A DNA stretch of 64,000 nucleotides from assembly GCF_011758765.1 (NCBI RefSeq), contig NZ_JAANOU010000001.1:5084001-5148000 (forward strand), written 5' to 3'. The stretch is from Amycolatopsis viridis. Lineage in GTDB: Bacteria > Actinomycetota > Actinomycetes > Mycobacteriales > Pseudonocardiaceae. Positions within the stretch are counted from its first letter, which is position 1, and every line of letters starts with the position of its first letter. Below, piece after piece: positions 1 through 8,650 of the stretch. The position numbers and the translations under genes are program-made. The notes beneath the pieces are model-generated. The model worked only from the letters and a program-made list of their open reading frames with translations, had not been told where the DNA came from and ran no database searches.

Positions 1-196
1 TCCAGGCGGTGGGTTGGCGCTCACGGGACAAGGCCGGCGCCCGGGAGCCGCGGCCAGGCCCTCAGGCTGGTGGCGCGCCGCCAATAGGCGGGTGTGGCCC
101 AGTCCTCTTGTGCTGGCCGACACAAATCCTCGCGCACCTCGGTGACCTTGTGGTGATCTGGATTGAGATTCCGATTCAGCGCTGAACGGGGGGACC
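1..196. other. Left edge, no supported gene
   Basis: All three forward frames are interrupted within this stretch and none gives a protein I recognise. Minus-strand reading is open but has arginine-rich shadow composition. I see no RNA gene or clear terminator. It may hold the 5' region of the following AMP-binding-like gene or the tail of a gene cut by the window edge. Confidence 0.4.
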
Positions 197-835
197 GTGG
201 GCGAGTCCAGCGTCTTTCTGACCCGCATCCTCGACGTGCTGTTAGATGGCGGCGACCAGGTCGCTTTTGCCCATCGTAGCCGGTCGACGACGTATCGGGA
301 GACCTTCGACACATTGCGGCGGCTGCATGCGACCCTGAAATCGGAGGGGATCGCGCCCGGGCAGCTCGTCGCCATTACCGGAGAAAATGCGCCGGAAACA
401 ATTCTTCTGCAGTTCGCTTCCCAGTTGCTCGGCGCTCGGGTGGTGCATGTGGACGGTGCGCGCACCGATCTGGTGGAGCTGCTCGAAGTGGACCACGTGC
501 TGACGACGGATCCGCAGGGCCCGCCGGTGACCTCGCGCGTCGCCCGCGGCCCGCGCCGGAACGAGGACGCCCCGTTGCCGCGCGCGATCGAGACGATGTT
601 CTCCGGTGACGGCACGAACCTGGTCTGCTACCGGGACGTGTACGAGGACATGGCCCGCTCGACGCAGCCCCACCCCGACGGCCCGCAGCGGGTGCTGCTG
701 ATAGCGCCCCTGTCTCACCCGATCGGCAACCGCCTGGCGTGCAAGGCGCTGCTGGCCGGTGACACCGTGGTGCTGCACGAACGCACCGCGGGCACCGGCA
801 GCTTCGCGGCGGCCAACCTCGTCGGCGAAGCCTGA
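197..835 (+). CDS. Truncated AMP-binding (ANL-superfamily) N-domain-like protein
   Basis: The 212-residue product resembles only the N-terminal part of acyl/aryl-CoA ligases. Residues about 25-100 follow the ANL pattern (YRETFDTLRRL, then LVAITGENAPE, then LLGARVVHVD), and the last 50 residues (PLSHPIGNRLACKALLAGD) resemble the segment after the phosphate-binding loop. The Ser/Thr-rich P-loop SSGTTGxPK, the large remainder of the N-domain and the whole C-terminal domain are missing. A full enzyme would be about 500 residues, so activity as a ligase is unlikely. It starts at GTG and is monocistronic, with its stop 46 bases before the convergent glpD stop. It could be a decayed ligase or a small stand-alone paralogue; nothing in the sequence shows which. 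Confidence 0.6.
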   Translation: MGESSVFLTRILDVLLDGGDQVAFAHRSRSTTYRETFDTLRRLHATLKSEGIAPGQLVAITGENAPETILLQFASQLLGARVVHVDGARTDLVELLEVDHVLTTDPQGPPVTSRVARGPRRNEDAPLPRAIETMFSGDGTNLVCYRDVYEDMARSTQPHPDGPQRVLLIAPLSHPIGNRLACKALLAGDTVVLHERTAGTGSFAAANLVGEA

Positions 836-881
836 GCGAGCGGGTGGTGGCGCCCGGTCGGCACCACCACCCGCCAGCCGG

Positions 882-2594
882 TCAGCCCACCGGAGCCGTC
901 AGCCGTGCCCGCGCCTCGGGCGCGCTGGAGCGCCGCTCGTCGGCCGCCTCGTCGCTGGGCTGGGACTGCGAATCCCGCTCCGCCGCCACCCGTGCGGTGT
1001 ACACCTCGACCTCGTGCCGGATCGTGTCCTCGGACCAGCCCAGCGTGTCCGCCACCATGCGCGCCACCGCCTCGGCGCAGTCCACGCCGCGGTGCGGGTA
1101 CTCGATGGAGATGCGCGTGCGCCGGGCGAGGATGTCCTCCAGGTGCAGCGCGCCCTCGTGGCTGGCGGCATACACGGCCTCGACCCCGAGGTAGTCCGGC
1201 GCGTGCTCGATCGGGCGCAGCAGCTCGGGCCGGTCGTCGCCCAGCGCCAGCACCTCGTGCACCAGCGAGCCGTACCGGTCGAGCAGGTGCCGGACGCGGT
1301 ACGGGTGCAGGCCGTGCTGGGTGGCCAGGTGGTCGGCCTGGTTGACCAGCGCGTGGTAGCCGTCGGCGCCGAGCAGCGGCACCTTGTCGGTGATGGAGGG
1401 TTGCAGCCGTCCCGGCAGGTCGGGCGCGGCCGCGTCCACCGCATCGGCCGCCATCACCCGGTAGGTGGTGTACTTGCCGCCCGCGATCGCGACCAGGCCC
1501 GGCGCCACCCGCGCCACCGCGTGCTCCCGTGACAGCTTCGAGGTTTCCTCGCTCTCCCCGGCCAGCAACGGGCGCAGCCCGGCGTAGACGCCCTCGATGT
1601 CGTCGTGCGTGAGCGGTGTCGCGAGGACCTCGTTGACGTGCTCGAGGATGTAGTCGATGTCGTTCTTCGTGGCCGCCGGGTGCGCGAGGTCGAGGTTCCA
1701 GTCGGTGTCGGTGGTACCCACGATCCAGTGGTTGCGCCAGGGGATCACGAACAGCACGGACTTCTCGGTCCGCAGGATCAGCCCGGACTCGGACACGATG
1801 CGGTCGCGCGGCACCACGATGTGCACACCCTTGCTGGCGCGCACCCGGAACCGGCCGCGGCTGCCGGACAGCCGCTGCAGCTCGTCGGTCCACACCCCGG
1901 TGCAGTTGATGACCGCGTTGGCGTGGACCTCGGTCTCGCGCCCGTCCTCGACGTCACGCACCCGCACCCCGGAGATCCGGTCGGCCTCCCGCAGGAATCC
2001 GACGACCTGCGTGCTCGTCCGCACCACGGCGCCGTAGTGGGCGGCGGTGCGGGCGACGGTCATGGTGTGCCGGGCGTCGTCGGCCTGCGAGTCGTAGTAG
2101 CGGATTCCCCCGATCAGGGCGTCCCGTTTGAGTGCGGGAACGAGGCGGAGCGCACCCGCCCGGGTGAGGTGCTTCTGCCCCGGGACCGACCGCGCGCCGC
2201 CCATCGTGTCGTAGAGGAACAGGCCGGCCGCGGTGTACGGGCGCTCCCACACGCGGTGCCGCAGCGGGTACAGGAAGCTGACCGGCTTCACCAGGTGGGG
2301 CGCGATGCGGGTGAGCATCAGCTCGCGTTCGCGCAGGGCTTCGCGGACCAGACCGAACTCCAGCTGTTCGAGGTACCGCAGCCCGCCGTGGAACAGCTTG
2401 CTGGACCGGCTCGACGTGCCGGACGCCAGGTCACGGGCCTCCACCAGGGCGACCCGCAGGCCGCGGGTGGCCGCGTCGAGGGCGGTTCCGGCGCCGACCA
2501 CGCCCCCGCCGATCACCACGAGGTCGAACGTCTCCGCACCGAGCCGCCGCCAGGTCTCCTCCCTCGCCTCCGGCCCCAGCTTCGCCTCAGTCAC
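882..2594 (-). CDS. glpD: FAD-dependent glycerol-3-phosphate dehydrogenase
   Basis: Oxidises sn-glycerol-3-phosphate to dihydroxyacetone phosphate and passes electrons to the respiratory quinone pool, as a peripheral membrane flavoprotein. The Rossmann FAD motif VVIGGGVVGAG lies at residues 26-36, followed by the DAATRGLRVALVEARD strand typical of GlpD; the C-terminal DAO_C domain is present. I choose the GTG at 2594 because a GGAGGAG ribosome site lies just upstream; an in-frame ATG 120 bases further out would add a poorly conserved arginine-rich tail. At 570 residues it matches actinobacterial GlpD. It is divergent from glpFK, which supplies its substrate. By position it corresponds to M. 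tuberculosis glpD2 (Rv3302c), next to lpdA. Confidence 0.93.
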   Translation of the reverse strand: MTEAKLGPEAREETWRRLGAETFDLVVIGGGVVGAGTALDAATRGLRVALVEARDLASGTSSRSSKLFHGGLRYLEQLEFGLVREALRERELMLTRIAPHLVKPVSFLYPLRHRVWERPYTAAGLFLYDTMGGARSVPGQKHLTRAGALRLVPALKRDALIGGIRYYDSQADDARHTMTVARTAAHYGAVVRTSTQVVGFLREADRISGVRVRDVEDGRETEVHANAVINCTGVWTDELQRLSGSRGRFRVRASKGVHIVVPRDRIVSESGLILRTEKSVLFVIPWRNHWIVGTTDTDWNLDLAHPAATKNDIDYILEHVNEVLATPLTHDDIEGVYAGLRPLLAGESEETSKLSREHAVARVAPGLVAIAGGKYTTYRVMAADAVDAAAPDLPGRLQPSITDKVPLLGADGYHALVNQADHLATQHGLHPYRVRHLLDRYGSLVHEVLALGDDRPELLRPIEHAPDYLGVEAVYAASHEGALHLEDILARRTRISIEYPHRGVDCAEAVARMVADTLGWSEDTIRHEVEVYTARVAAERDSQSQPSDEAADERRSSAPEARARLTAPVG

Positions 2595-2740
2595 TCCGGC
2601 TCCTCCCTCACGACGTCCGTCCACGCCTCCAGCATGACACGTTTGCGCACGTCTTCCCTCCGCAAGCGCTTGTCCGGTCCGCGTAACCGGCGCACCATGT
2701 GACCTTCGAGGCAATGTCGTCTCGCACAGGGAGGTGTGTC
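2595..2740. promoter_or_regulatory. glpD/glpFK divergent control region
   Basis: This 146-base gap holds the ribosome sites of both operons (GGAGGAG for glpD, AGGGAGG at 2728-2734 for glpF) and must hold both promoters. An inverted repeat, CCGGT at 2674-2678 and ACCGG at 2686-2690, is a candidate regulator site. No consensus -35/-10 pair is convincing, and no GlpR gene is in the window. Confidence 0.4.
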
Positions 2741-3739
2741 ATGGCCGACCGCACGTCTCGTCCTTGGACGAGACTCCGGCAGACCACGGCGGGTGAACTG
2801 CTCGCCGAGTTCCTCGGTACCGCGATCCTCATCATCCTGGGCTGCGGCTCCGTCGCCGTGGCGGTGGCGGGCCTGCCCGGCTCGGGCCGCCAGACCGGCG
2901 ACTTCGGACCCGCCAACTGGCTCATCATCGCCTGGGGCTGGGGCCTCGCGGTGACGCTCGCCGTCTACGTGGCCGGCGGGGTCAGCGGTGCCCACATCAA
3001 CCCGGCGGTGACCCTGGCCTTCGCGATCCGCCGCAAGTTCCCGTGGGCGAAGGTGCTGCCGTACTGGGTCGCGCAGGTCGTCGGCGCGTTCGCCGGTGCC
3101 GCCGTCGTGCTGGGCGTTTACCACAACGCGATCGACGCGTTCCTCGCCGCGCAGAACCCGCCGACGGACCGTCCGGGGTCGCTGGCGACGTTCTCGATCT
3201 TCGCGACCTTCCCGGCGAAGTACTTCGGCAACGGCGTGTGGGGGCCGCTGGTGGACCAGATCGTGGGCACGGCGATCCTCGTCGCCATCCTCGCCGCGAT
3301 CATCGACTCGCGGAACCAGGCGCCCGCGGCGAACCTGGCGCCGTTCGTCGTGGGTCTCATCGTGGTGGCGATCGGTCTGACCTACGGCACGAACGCCGGG
3401 TACGCGATCAACCCGGCTCGTGACCTCGGGCCGCGGCTGCTGGCCCTGGCCGGCGGATGGGGGTCCAAGGCGTTTCCGGGGAACGGGGACTGGTTCAGCG
3501 GGTACTGGTGGATACCGATAGTCGGTCCGCTCGTCGGCGGTGTGGTCGGCGTGCTGATCTACGACTTCTTCATCGGCACCGTGCTGGCGGTCCGGCCGGC
3601 ACCGGGAGCCGAGCCGACGCCGGAACCGGGGCGGGTCCCCGGGTCGGCGGACGGGGCCGGCGACGGCACCAGGGCCGAGGGGGAGGCGCTGTCCGACGCG
3701 GACCGTGCGCGGTCCGCCCAGGCGCAAAGATCCGAATAG
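2741..3739 (+). CDS. glpF: Glycerol facilitator (aquaglyceroporin, MIP family)
   Basis: Facilitates glycerol diffusion across the cytoplasmic membrane. Both signature NPA loops are present: HINPAVTL in the first half and [12 protein letters not shown] in the second. The Asp after the second NPA is the residue that marks glycerol-conducting GlpF rather than water-selective aquaporins. Six membrane helices plus two re-entrant loops fit the hydrophobic pattern. The protein has 332 residues, longer than E. coli GlpF (281), because of a roughly 50-residue hydrophilic Pro/Glu/Ala-rich C-terminal tail. ATG at 2741 is preceded by AGGGAGG. glpK follows after 34 bases in the same direction, so import is coupled to trapping by phosphorylation. 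Confidence 0.95.
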   Translation: MADRTSRPWTRLRQTTAGELLAEFLGTAILIILGCGSVAVAVAGLPGSGRQTGDFGPANWLIIAWGWGLAVTLAVYVAGGVSGAHINPAVTLAFAIRRKFPWAKVLPYWVAQVVGAFAGAAVVLGVYHNAIDAFLAAQNPPTDRPGSLATFSIFATFPAKYFGNGVWGPLVDQIVGTAILVAILAAIIDSRNQAPAANLAPFVVGLIVVAIGLTYGTNAGYAINPARDLGPRLLALAGGWGSKAFPGNGDWFSGYWWIPIVGPLVGGVVGVLIYDFFIGTVLAVRPAPGAEPTPEPGRVPGSADGAGDGTRAEGEALSDADRARSAQAQRSE

Positions 3740-3773
3740 CACCCACCGCAGGCAACCCACTCGGAGGAAACCC

Positions 3774-5279
3774 ATGCCCTCATACGTCGCCGCAATCGAC
3801 CAGGGCACCACGTCCACCCGGGCGATGATCTTCGACCACTCGGGGCGGGTGGTCGCCGTCGACCAGCGCGAGCACGAACAGATCTTCCCGCAGGCCGGGT
3901 GGGTCGAGCACAACGCCGAGGAGATCTGGGAGAACACGCGCGCGGTCACCGCGGGCGCGCTCGCGAAAGCCGACCTGCAGGCGAGTGACATCGCCGCCGT
4001 CGGTGTCACGAACCAGCGCGAAACGACGCTGGTGTGGGACCGGAAGACGGGCAAGCCGGTCTACAACGCCATCGTCTGGCAGGACACCCGCACCGACCGG
4101 ATCGTCGACGAGCTGGGCGAGCTCGGCGGCGGCCAGGAGCGGTACCGCCCGAAGACCGGTCTGCCGCTGGCGACGTACTTCTCGGGTCCGAAGGTCAAGT
4201 GGATCCTGGACAACGTCGAGGGCGCGCGGGAGCGGGCGGAAGCCGGCGACCTGGTGTTCGGCAACATGGACACCTGGGTGGTGTGGAACATGACCGGCGG
4301 TCCGGAGGGCGGGGTGCACATCACCGACCCGACGAACGCCTCGCGCACCCTGCTGATGGACCTGGACACGTTGAGCTGGGACGCCGACAACGCCGCCGAC
4401 ATGGGCATCCCGATGTCGATGCTGCCGGAGATCCGCTCGTCGTCCGAGGAGTACGGCAAGGTCCGGCCGCGCGGTGTGCTGTCCGGTGTGCCGATCGCCG
4501 GGATCCTCGGCGACCAGCAGGCGGCGACCTTCGGGCAGGCGTGCCTGTCCCCCGGCGAGGCGAAGAACACCTACGGCACCGGCAACTTCGTGCTGCTGAA
4601 CACCGGCACGGACAAGGTGATGTCGGAGAACGGCCTCCTCACCACGGTCTGCTACAAGATCGGGTCGAACGACACGGTCTACGCACTGGAGGGTGCCATC
4701 GCGGTCACCGGTTCGCTGGTGCAGTGGTTGCGCGACAACCTCGGCATGATCAGCAACGCGGCCGAAATCGAGGAGCTGGCCCGCTCGGTCGAGGACAACG
4801 GCGGGGCGTATTTCGTGCCGGCGTTCTCCGGACTGTTCGCACCGTACTGGCGGTCGGACGCGCGGGGCGTGATCGCCGGGCTGACGCGGTACGTGAACAA
4901 GGGACACATCGCCCGCGCGGTGCTGGAGGCCACGGCGTTCCAGACGCGCGAGGTGATCGAGGCCATGAACGCCGATTCGGGCGTGCCGTTGAAGTCGCTG
5001 AAGGTCGACGGCGGGATGGTCGTGAACGAGCTGCTGATGCAGTTCCAGGCGGACATCCTGGACGTGCCGGTGATCCGCCCGGTCGTGGCCGAGACGACGG
5101 CGCTCGGCGCCGCGTACGCGGCCGGCCTGGCGACCGGGTTCTGGGCGAGTGAGGACGACATCCGCAACAACTGGGCCCAGGACAAGGAATGGACGCCCTC
5201 GATGGACGCCCAGCACCGCGAGACGCAGTACCACAACTGGAAGAAGGCGGTGACGAAGACCTTCGACTGGGTGGAGTGA
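3774..5279 (+). CDS. glpK: Glycerol kinase
   Basis: ATP-dependent phosphorylation of glycerol to sn-glycerol-3-phosphate in the cytosol. FGGY-family features are clear: the N-terminal phosphate loop [15 protein letters not shown], the substrate-binding segment around [11 protein letters not shown], and the C-terminal nucleotide-binding stretch with [13 protein letters not shown] and NTYGTGNF. The 501-residue length is standard. The ATG at 3774 has GGAGG at 3763-3767. It lies 34 bases after glpF and ends just before a strong hairpin, so glpFK forms a two-gene transcript opposite glpD. Confidence 0.97.
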   Translation: MPSYVAAIDQGTTSTRAMIFDHSGRVVAVDQREHEQIFPQAGWVEHNAEEIWENTRAVTAGALAKADLQASDIAAVGVTNQRETTLVWDRKTGKPVYNAIVWQDTRTDRIVDELGELGGGQERYRPKTGLPLATYFSGPKVKWILDNVEGARERAEAGDLVFGNMDTWVVWNMTGGPEGGVHITDPTNASRTLLMDLDTLSWDADNAADMGIPMSMLPEIRSSSEEYGKVRPRGVLSGVPIAGILGDQQAATFGQACLSPGEAKNTYGTGNFVLLNTGTDKVMSENGLLTTVCYKIGSNDTVYALEGAIAVTGSLVQWLRDNLGMISNAAEIEELARSVEDNGGAYFVPAFSGLFAPYWRSDARGVIAGLTRYVNKGHIARAVLEATAFQTREVIEAMNADSGVPLKSLKVDGGMVVNELLMQFQADILDVPVIRPVVAETTALGAAYAAGLATGFWASEDDIRNNWAQDKEWTPSMDAQHRETQYHNWKKAVTKTFDWVE

Positions 5280-5285
5280 TCGAGC

Positions 5286-5320
5286 GGCGTGTTTCCCTTG
5301 ATGCGCAAGGGAAACACGCC
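5286..5320 (+). terminator. Terminator hairpin after glpFK
   Basis: A perfect 15-bp stem (5286-5300 with 5306-5320) with a 5-base loop starts 6 bases after the glpK stop. No U-tract follows, as is common in actinobacteria. It sits between convergent glpK and lpdA and could stop both. Confidence 0.85.
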
Positions 5321-5353
5321 GTCCACACCAGACCGGCCGGGGACGGCGGGACG

Positions 5354-6757
5354 TCAGTCCAGGTCGTCGTGACGCATGAGCTGCCGGGCGGCCTCGGTGA
5401 TCGAGCCGGACAGCGACGGGTACACCGCGAACGTGAGCGCCAGGTGGTCCACCGTCAGCTGGTTCTGCACCGCCAGCGCGATCGGCAGGATCAGCTCGCT
5501 CGCGGTCGGCGCGACGACCACGCCGCCGACGATCACCCCGGTCGCCGGGCGGCAGAACAGCTTCACGAACCCGCGCCGCAGACCCTCCATCTTGGCCCGC
5601 GCGTTCGTGGCGAGCGGCAGCATGATCGTGCGGGCCGGCACCTCACCCGAGTCGATCGCGCTCTGGCTGATGCCCACGGTCGCGATCTCCGGGTGGGTGA
5701 ACACGTTCGCGGCGACCGTCTTGAGCTTGATCGGCGCGACCCCCTCGCCGAGCGCGTGCCACATCGCGATGCGGCCCTGCATGCTCGCCACCGACGCGAG
5801 CATCAGCACGCCCGTGCAGTCACCCGCCGCGTAGATCCCCGGAACGGTCGTGCGGGACACGCGGTCGACCGTGATGAAACCGCCGGGCCCCGGCTCGATA
5901 CCGACCTTCTCCAGGCCGATGTCCTGGGTGTTGGGCACCGACCCGACGGTCATCAGCGCGTGGCTGGCCTCGATCACCCGGCCGTCCTGCAGGTGGACCT
6001 CGACACCCTTCTCGGTCCGCTCGACGCGCTCGGCGCGCGCGTGCTTGACCACGGTGTTACCGCGCTGGGCGAACACCTCCTCGAGCACGGCGGCGGCGTC
6101 GGCGTCCTCGTGCGGCAGGACGCGGTCGCGGCTGGAGACGAGCGTGACCTTGACGCCCATCTCGGTGTACGCGGAGGCGAACTCGGCGCCGGTGACCCCG
6201 GACCCGACCACCACCAGGTGCTCGGGCAGCTCCGGCAGGTCGTACAGCTGGCGCCAGTCGAGGATGCGCTCGCCGTCGGGCACCGCCCCGGGCAGCACCC
6301 GCGGAGTGGCGCCGGTGGCGATGAGGACGACGTCGGCATCGAGCACGTCGACGTCACCGGTGTCCTTGGTGACGCGGACCTTGTGGGTGGCCAGGCCCGG
6401 CTCGTCGTCGTCGAAGCGGCCGGCACCGGTGAGGATCTTCACACCTTCGCGTTGCACGCGGGCGCGGATGTCGGCGGACTGGGCGAGCGCCAGGCCCTTG
6501 ACCCGGCCGTGCACGGTCCGCAGATCGACGGCGGTGTCGGCCATGTCGGTGATGATCCCCAGCTCACCGAGGCCGTGCATGTTCGCGCGGGCACCGGAGG
6601 ACGCGATGAACGTCTTCGACGGGACGCAGTCGTAGAGCACGCAGGCGCCGCCGAGGCCGTCCTTCTCGACGATCGTGACGTCGGCGCCGTGCTGCGCGGC
6701 CACCAGCGCCGCCTCGTAACCCGCCGGTCCGCCGCCCATGATCACGATCCTGGTCAC
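5354..6757 (-). CDS. lpdA: LpdA-type NAD(P)H quinone reductase (flavoprotein disulfide reductase family)
   Basis: A 467-residue protein closely matching M. tuberculosis LpdA (Rv3303c), reported to reduce quinones with NAD(P)H rather than lipoamide. The FAD motif GGGPAGYEAA is at residues 8-17, the NAD motif VVGSGVTGAEFA in the middle, and the second FAD motif GIYAAGDCTG is present. Unlike the Mtb protein as I recall it (GAAVLDDC), this one keeps two cysteines in CX4C spacing (C39 and C44). The C-terminal His-Glu pair of true lipoamide dehydrogenases (HAHPTxSE) is replaced by VYPSLSGS, which argues against dihydrolipoamide oxidation. Starts at GTG 6757 with AGGAGG upstream. It neighbours glpD, as in mycobacteria. 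Confidence 0.88.
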   Translation of the reverse strand: MTRIVIMGGGPAGYEAALVAAQHGADVTIVEKDGLGGACVLYDCVPSKTFIASSGARANMHGLGELGIITDMADTAVDLRTVHGRVKGLALAQSADIRARVQREGVKILTGAGRFDDDEPGLATHKVRVTKDTGDVDVLDADVVLIATGATPRVLPGAVPDGERILDWRQLYDLPELPEHLVVVGSGVTGAEFASAYTEMGVKVTLVSSRDRVLPHEDADAAAVLEEVFAQRGNTVVKHARAERVERTEKGVEVHLQDGRVIEASHALMTVGSVPNTQDIGLEKVGIEPGPGGFITVDRVSRTTVPGIYAAGDCTGVLMLASVASMQGRIAMWHALGEGVAPIKLKTVAANVFTHPEIATVGISQSAIDSGEVPARTIMLPLATNARAKMEGLRRGFVKLFCRPATGVIVGGVVVAPTASELILPIALAVQNQLTVDHLALTFAVYPSLSGSITEAARQLMRHDDLD

Positions 6758-6845
6758 GTGGCTCTCCTCCTCCTTACGCGCACCTCGCCCACAACCTTAG
6801 GCGGCGACACCCGGAGTGCGTCCGGTTGGGTGAGAGACGGGCAGC

Positions 6846-6851
6846 TAGGCT
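6846..6851 (+). promoter_or_regulatory. -10 element TAGGCT, leaderless start
   Basis: TAGGCT ends 6 bases before the GTG at 6858, which places the transcription start at or next to the start codon. No ribosome site is visible. Confidence 0.55.
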
Positions 6852-6857
6852 GTGCGC

Positions 6858-7310
6858 GTGCCGTTGTATGCCGCCTACGGGTCCAACATGGATCCGAATC
6901 AGATGATGGAGCGAGCGCCGCATTCGCCCATGGCCGGCACCGGCTGGCTGGAGGGCTGGCGGCTGACCTTCGGGGGCGAGGACCTCGGCTGGGAAGGCGC
7001 TCTCGCGACCATCGTCGAAGACCCGGGCTCGCGGGTTTTCGTGGTGCTGTACGACGTGACGCCGCTCGACGAGGCGCTGCTCGACCGCTGGGAGGGCGGC
7101 GAGCTCGGCATGCACAACAAGATCCGGCTGCGGGTCCAGACCATGGACGGCTCCGCGCTCGCCTGGCTGTACGTCCTGGACGCCTACGAGGGCGGCCTGC
7201 CGTCCGCGCGGTACCTGGGCGTACTTGCCGACGCCGCTGAAGCGGCCGGCGCCCCCACCGACTACGTGGACGACCTCCGCACCCGCCCCTGCCGCGGCAT
7301 CACATCCTGA
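6858..7310 (+). CDS. Gamma-glutamylcyclotransferase-like (AIG2/BtrG fold) protein
   Basis: A 150-residue protein beginning with the family signature YAAYGSNMDP, the substrate-binding YGSN loop, and carrying the catalytic-Glu segment LDAYEGGLPSARYL near residues 110-123. Members form 5-oxoproline from gamma-glutamyl groups or act as gamma-glutamylamine cyclotransferases; the substrate here cannot be told. It corresponds in position and size to M. tuberculosis Rv3304. I prefer GTG 6858 over the in-frame GTG at 6852 because a TAGGCT -10 ends 6 bases upstream, consistent with a leaderless mRNA. It runs into minisatellite array A. Confidence 0.8.
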   Translation: MPLYAAYGSNMDPNQMMERAPHSPMAGTGWLEGWRLTFGGEDLGWEGALATIVEDPGSRVFVVLYDVTPLDEALLDRWEGGELGMHNKIRLRVQTMDGSALAWLYVLDAYEGGLPSARYLGVLADAAEAAGAPTDYVDDLRTRPCRGITS

Positions 7311-7324
7311 CCCCCACCCCGGTC

Positions 7325-7660
7325 GTGTTGGCCGCTCCCGGCACCGTGTTCACCGTTCCGGGCAGCGTGTTGGCCGCTCTGGGCGCCGTGTCGGCCGCTC
7401 CGGGCGCCGTGTTCACCACCCCCGGCGCCGTGTTCGCCGCTCCCGGCGCCGTGTCGGCCGCTCCGGGCGCGGTGTTCCCCACACCGGGCGCCGTGTTGGC
7501 CACTCCGGGCAGCGTGTTGGCCGCTCCCGGCACCGTGTTCACCACACCGGGCGCCGCGTTCGCCGCTCCCGGCGCCGCGTTCGCCGCTCCCGGCACCGTG
7601 TCGGCCGCTCCGGGCAGCATGTTCACCGCTCCGGGCGCCGTGTTCGCCGTTCACGGCTCG
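7325..7660 (+). repeat. Minisatellite array A: 16 tandem 21-bp units
   Basis: Sixteen head-to-tail units with exact 21-base period and no length variation. The consensus is GTGTTCGCCGCTCC followed by GGGCGCC; variation concentrates at unit positions 5-7, 9-12, 15 and 19-20. Because 21 is divisible by three, several frames stay open on both strands (Val-Phe-Ala-Ala-Pro-Gly-Ala on plus), which probably gives false ORFs. It fills the gap between the convergent cyclotransferase and DUF559 genes, and its last unit overlaps the DUF559 stop codon. Related units lie at 8651-8753 (inverted) and 47085-47389. There are no spacers, so it is not CRISPR. Confidence 0.9.
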
Positions 7661-8556
7661 ACCTGGTAGCCGCGGCCGCGGAACGCCTCACGCAACTCGG
7701 TCAGGAACCGGGCTGGATCAGCGAGGTCACCCTTCCGGACGCGGATGATGCACCAGCCCCTGCTGCTCAGCCGGGCGTCTCGTGCGGCGTCCTGGGTTTC
7801 CCGGCCCTCGTGCGCTTCGTATCCGTCGTACTCCACCCCGATCCGCAACTCGGGCCAGGCCAGGTCCAACCGGTAGAGCAACTCACCCTGAAGAGTGATG
7901 ATTGGGTGCTGCGTCACCGGGATGGGAAATCCGGCGTCGATGATGATCAGCCGCAGCCGGCTCTCCTGGGGTGACTCGGCTCCCGTCGTTCCCAATGCGA
8001 GCAGTGCCTCGGCGTTCCGGATCCCCCGCCGGTCGTCGCGCTCCATCAGTCGCCGGTCGACCTCCTTCCGGAAGTCCGCGACCTCGTGCGGCGGCTGCTC
8101 GTTCAATGCCTGGTCGAGGCACGCGAGCGCCTTCCACCTTTCCTCGACGCAGAGGAGGTCCGCGAGGACCAGCTCGAGCGCGAACACCGGCAAGCCGTGC
8201 AGCTCGACGACATCGCCTCTGTCGAAGCGGTCGTGGTGCACCACCAAGCCCGCCTTCGACCGCACCCACACGGAATAGGGCACGGTCACGTGCGTGTGGT
8301 TGGACTGCGCCGCGGTGCATCCGTGCAGCCACGCGGCCGTGTGGCGCGAGAGCACCGCCTCGGGGCCGGCGGCCAGCACGGCCGCGGCCGCGCGGGTCAG
8401 GGGGTCCAGTACGCGTCGCCCATCGATGATCACGCCGCGCCACAGGTGGATGAGCACCTTGTCCCGCACCGCTCCGCGGAGGGTGCGCTCGCCGAGAGCG
8501 GCGATCAGGTCGCTACGGCGCGCCGCGCCGTGCTCCGTGTCAGGTATCCCGAACAT
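7651..8556 (-). CDS. AbiEi-like HTH / DUF559 (Vsr-like endonuclease fold) protein
   Basis: About 301 residues. The N-terminal third looks like the winged-helix domain of type IV AbiEi antitoxin-like proteins (RRSDLIAALGE, then LIHLWRGVII). The C-terminal 110 residues match DUF559, a PD-(D/E)XK/Vsr-like fold: DLAWPELRIGVEYDGYEAH, then a basic RDARLSSRGW and IIRVRKGDL. Asp and Glu of DLAW...VEYDG are the likely metal ligands. Such proteins are common actinobacterial orphans of unproven function; no AbiEii partner lies beside it. Start taken at ATG 8556; GTG 8571 or TTG 8604 would lengthen it. It is flanked by inverted minisatellite arrays A and B. Confidence 0.75.
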   Translation of the reverse strand: MFGIPDTEHGAARRSDLIAALGERTLRGAVRDKVLIHLWRGVIIDGRRVLDPLTRAAAAVLAAGPEAVLSRHTAAWLHGCTAAQSNHTHVTVPYSVWVRSKAGLVVHHDRFDRGDVVELHGLPVFALELVLADLLCVEERWKALACLDQALNEQPPHEVADFRKEVDRRLMERDDRRGIRNAEALLALGTTGAESPQESRLRLIIIDAGFPIPVTQHPIITLQGELLYRLDLAWPELRIGVEYDGYEAHEGRETQDAARDARLSSRGWCIIRVRKGDLADPARFLTELREAFRGRGYQVEP

Positions 8557-8650
8557 GGAGACAGGCTGCACCCGTTCAACGACGTGTAGTGACCGTCCGT
8601 GCAATCTGTGGACAACTCAACGACATGTGGATAACTCCGGGCAGCGCGTC

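Noticed and set aside
21-314. A 97-codon minus-strand ORF at the left edge
   Set aside because: It overlaps the start of the AMP-binding-like gene, is Arg-rich and has no ribosome site or recognisable family.
7325-7669. Heptad-repeat proteins encoded by array A on both strands
   Set aside because: Frames stay open only because the period is divisible by three; no ribosome site, no N-terminal non-repeat domain, and the same units occur elsewhere with indels.
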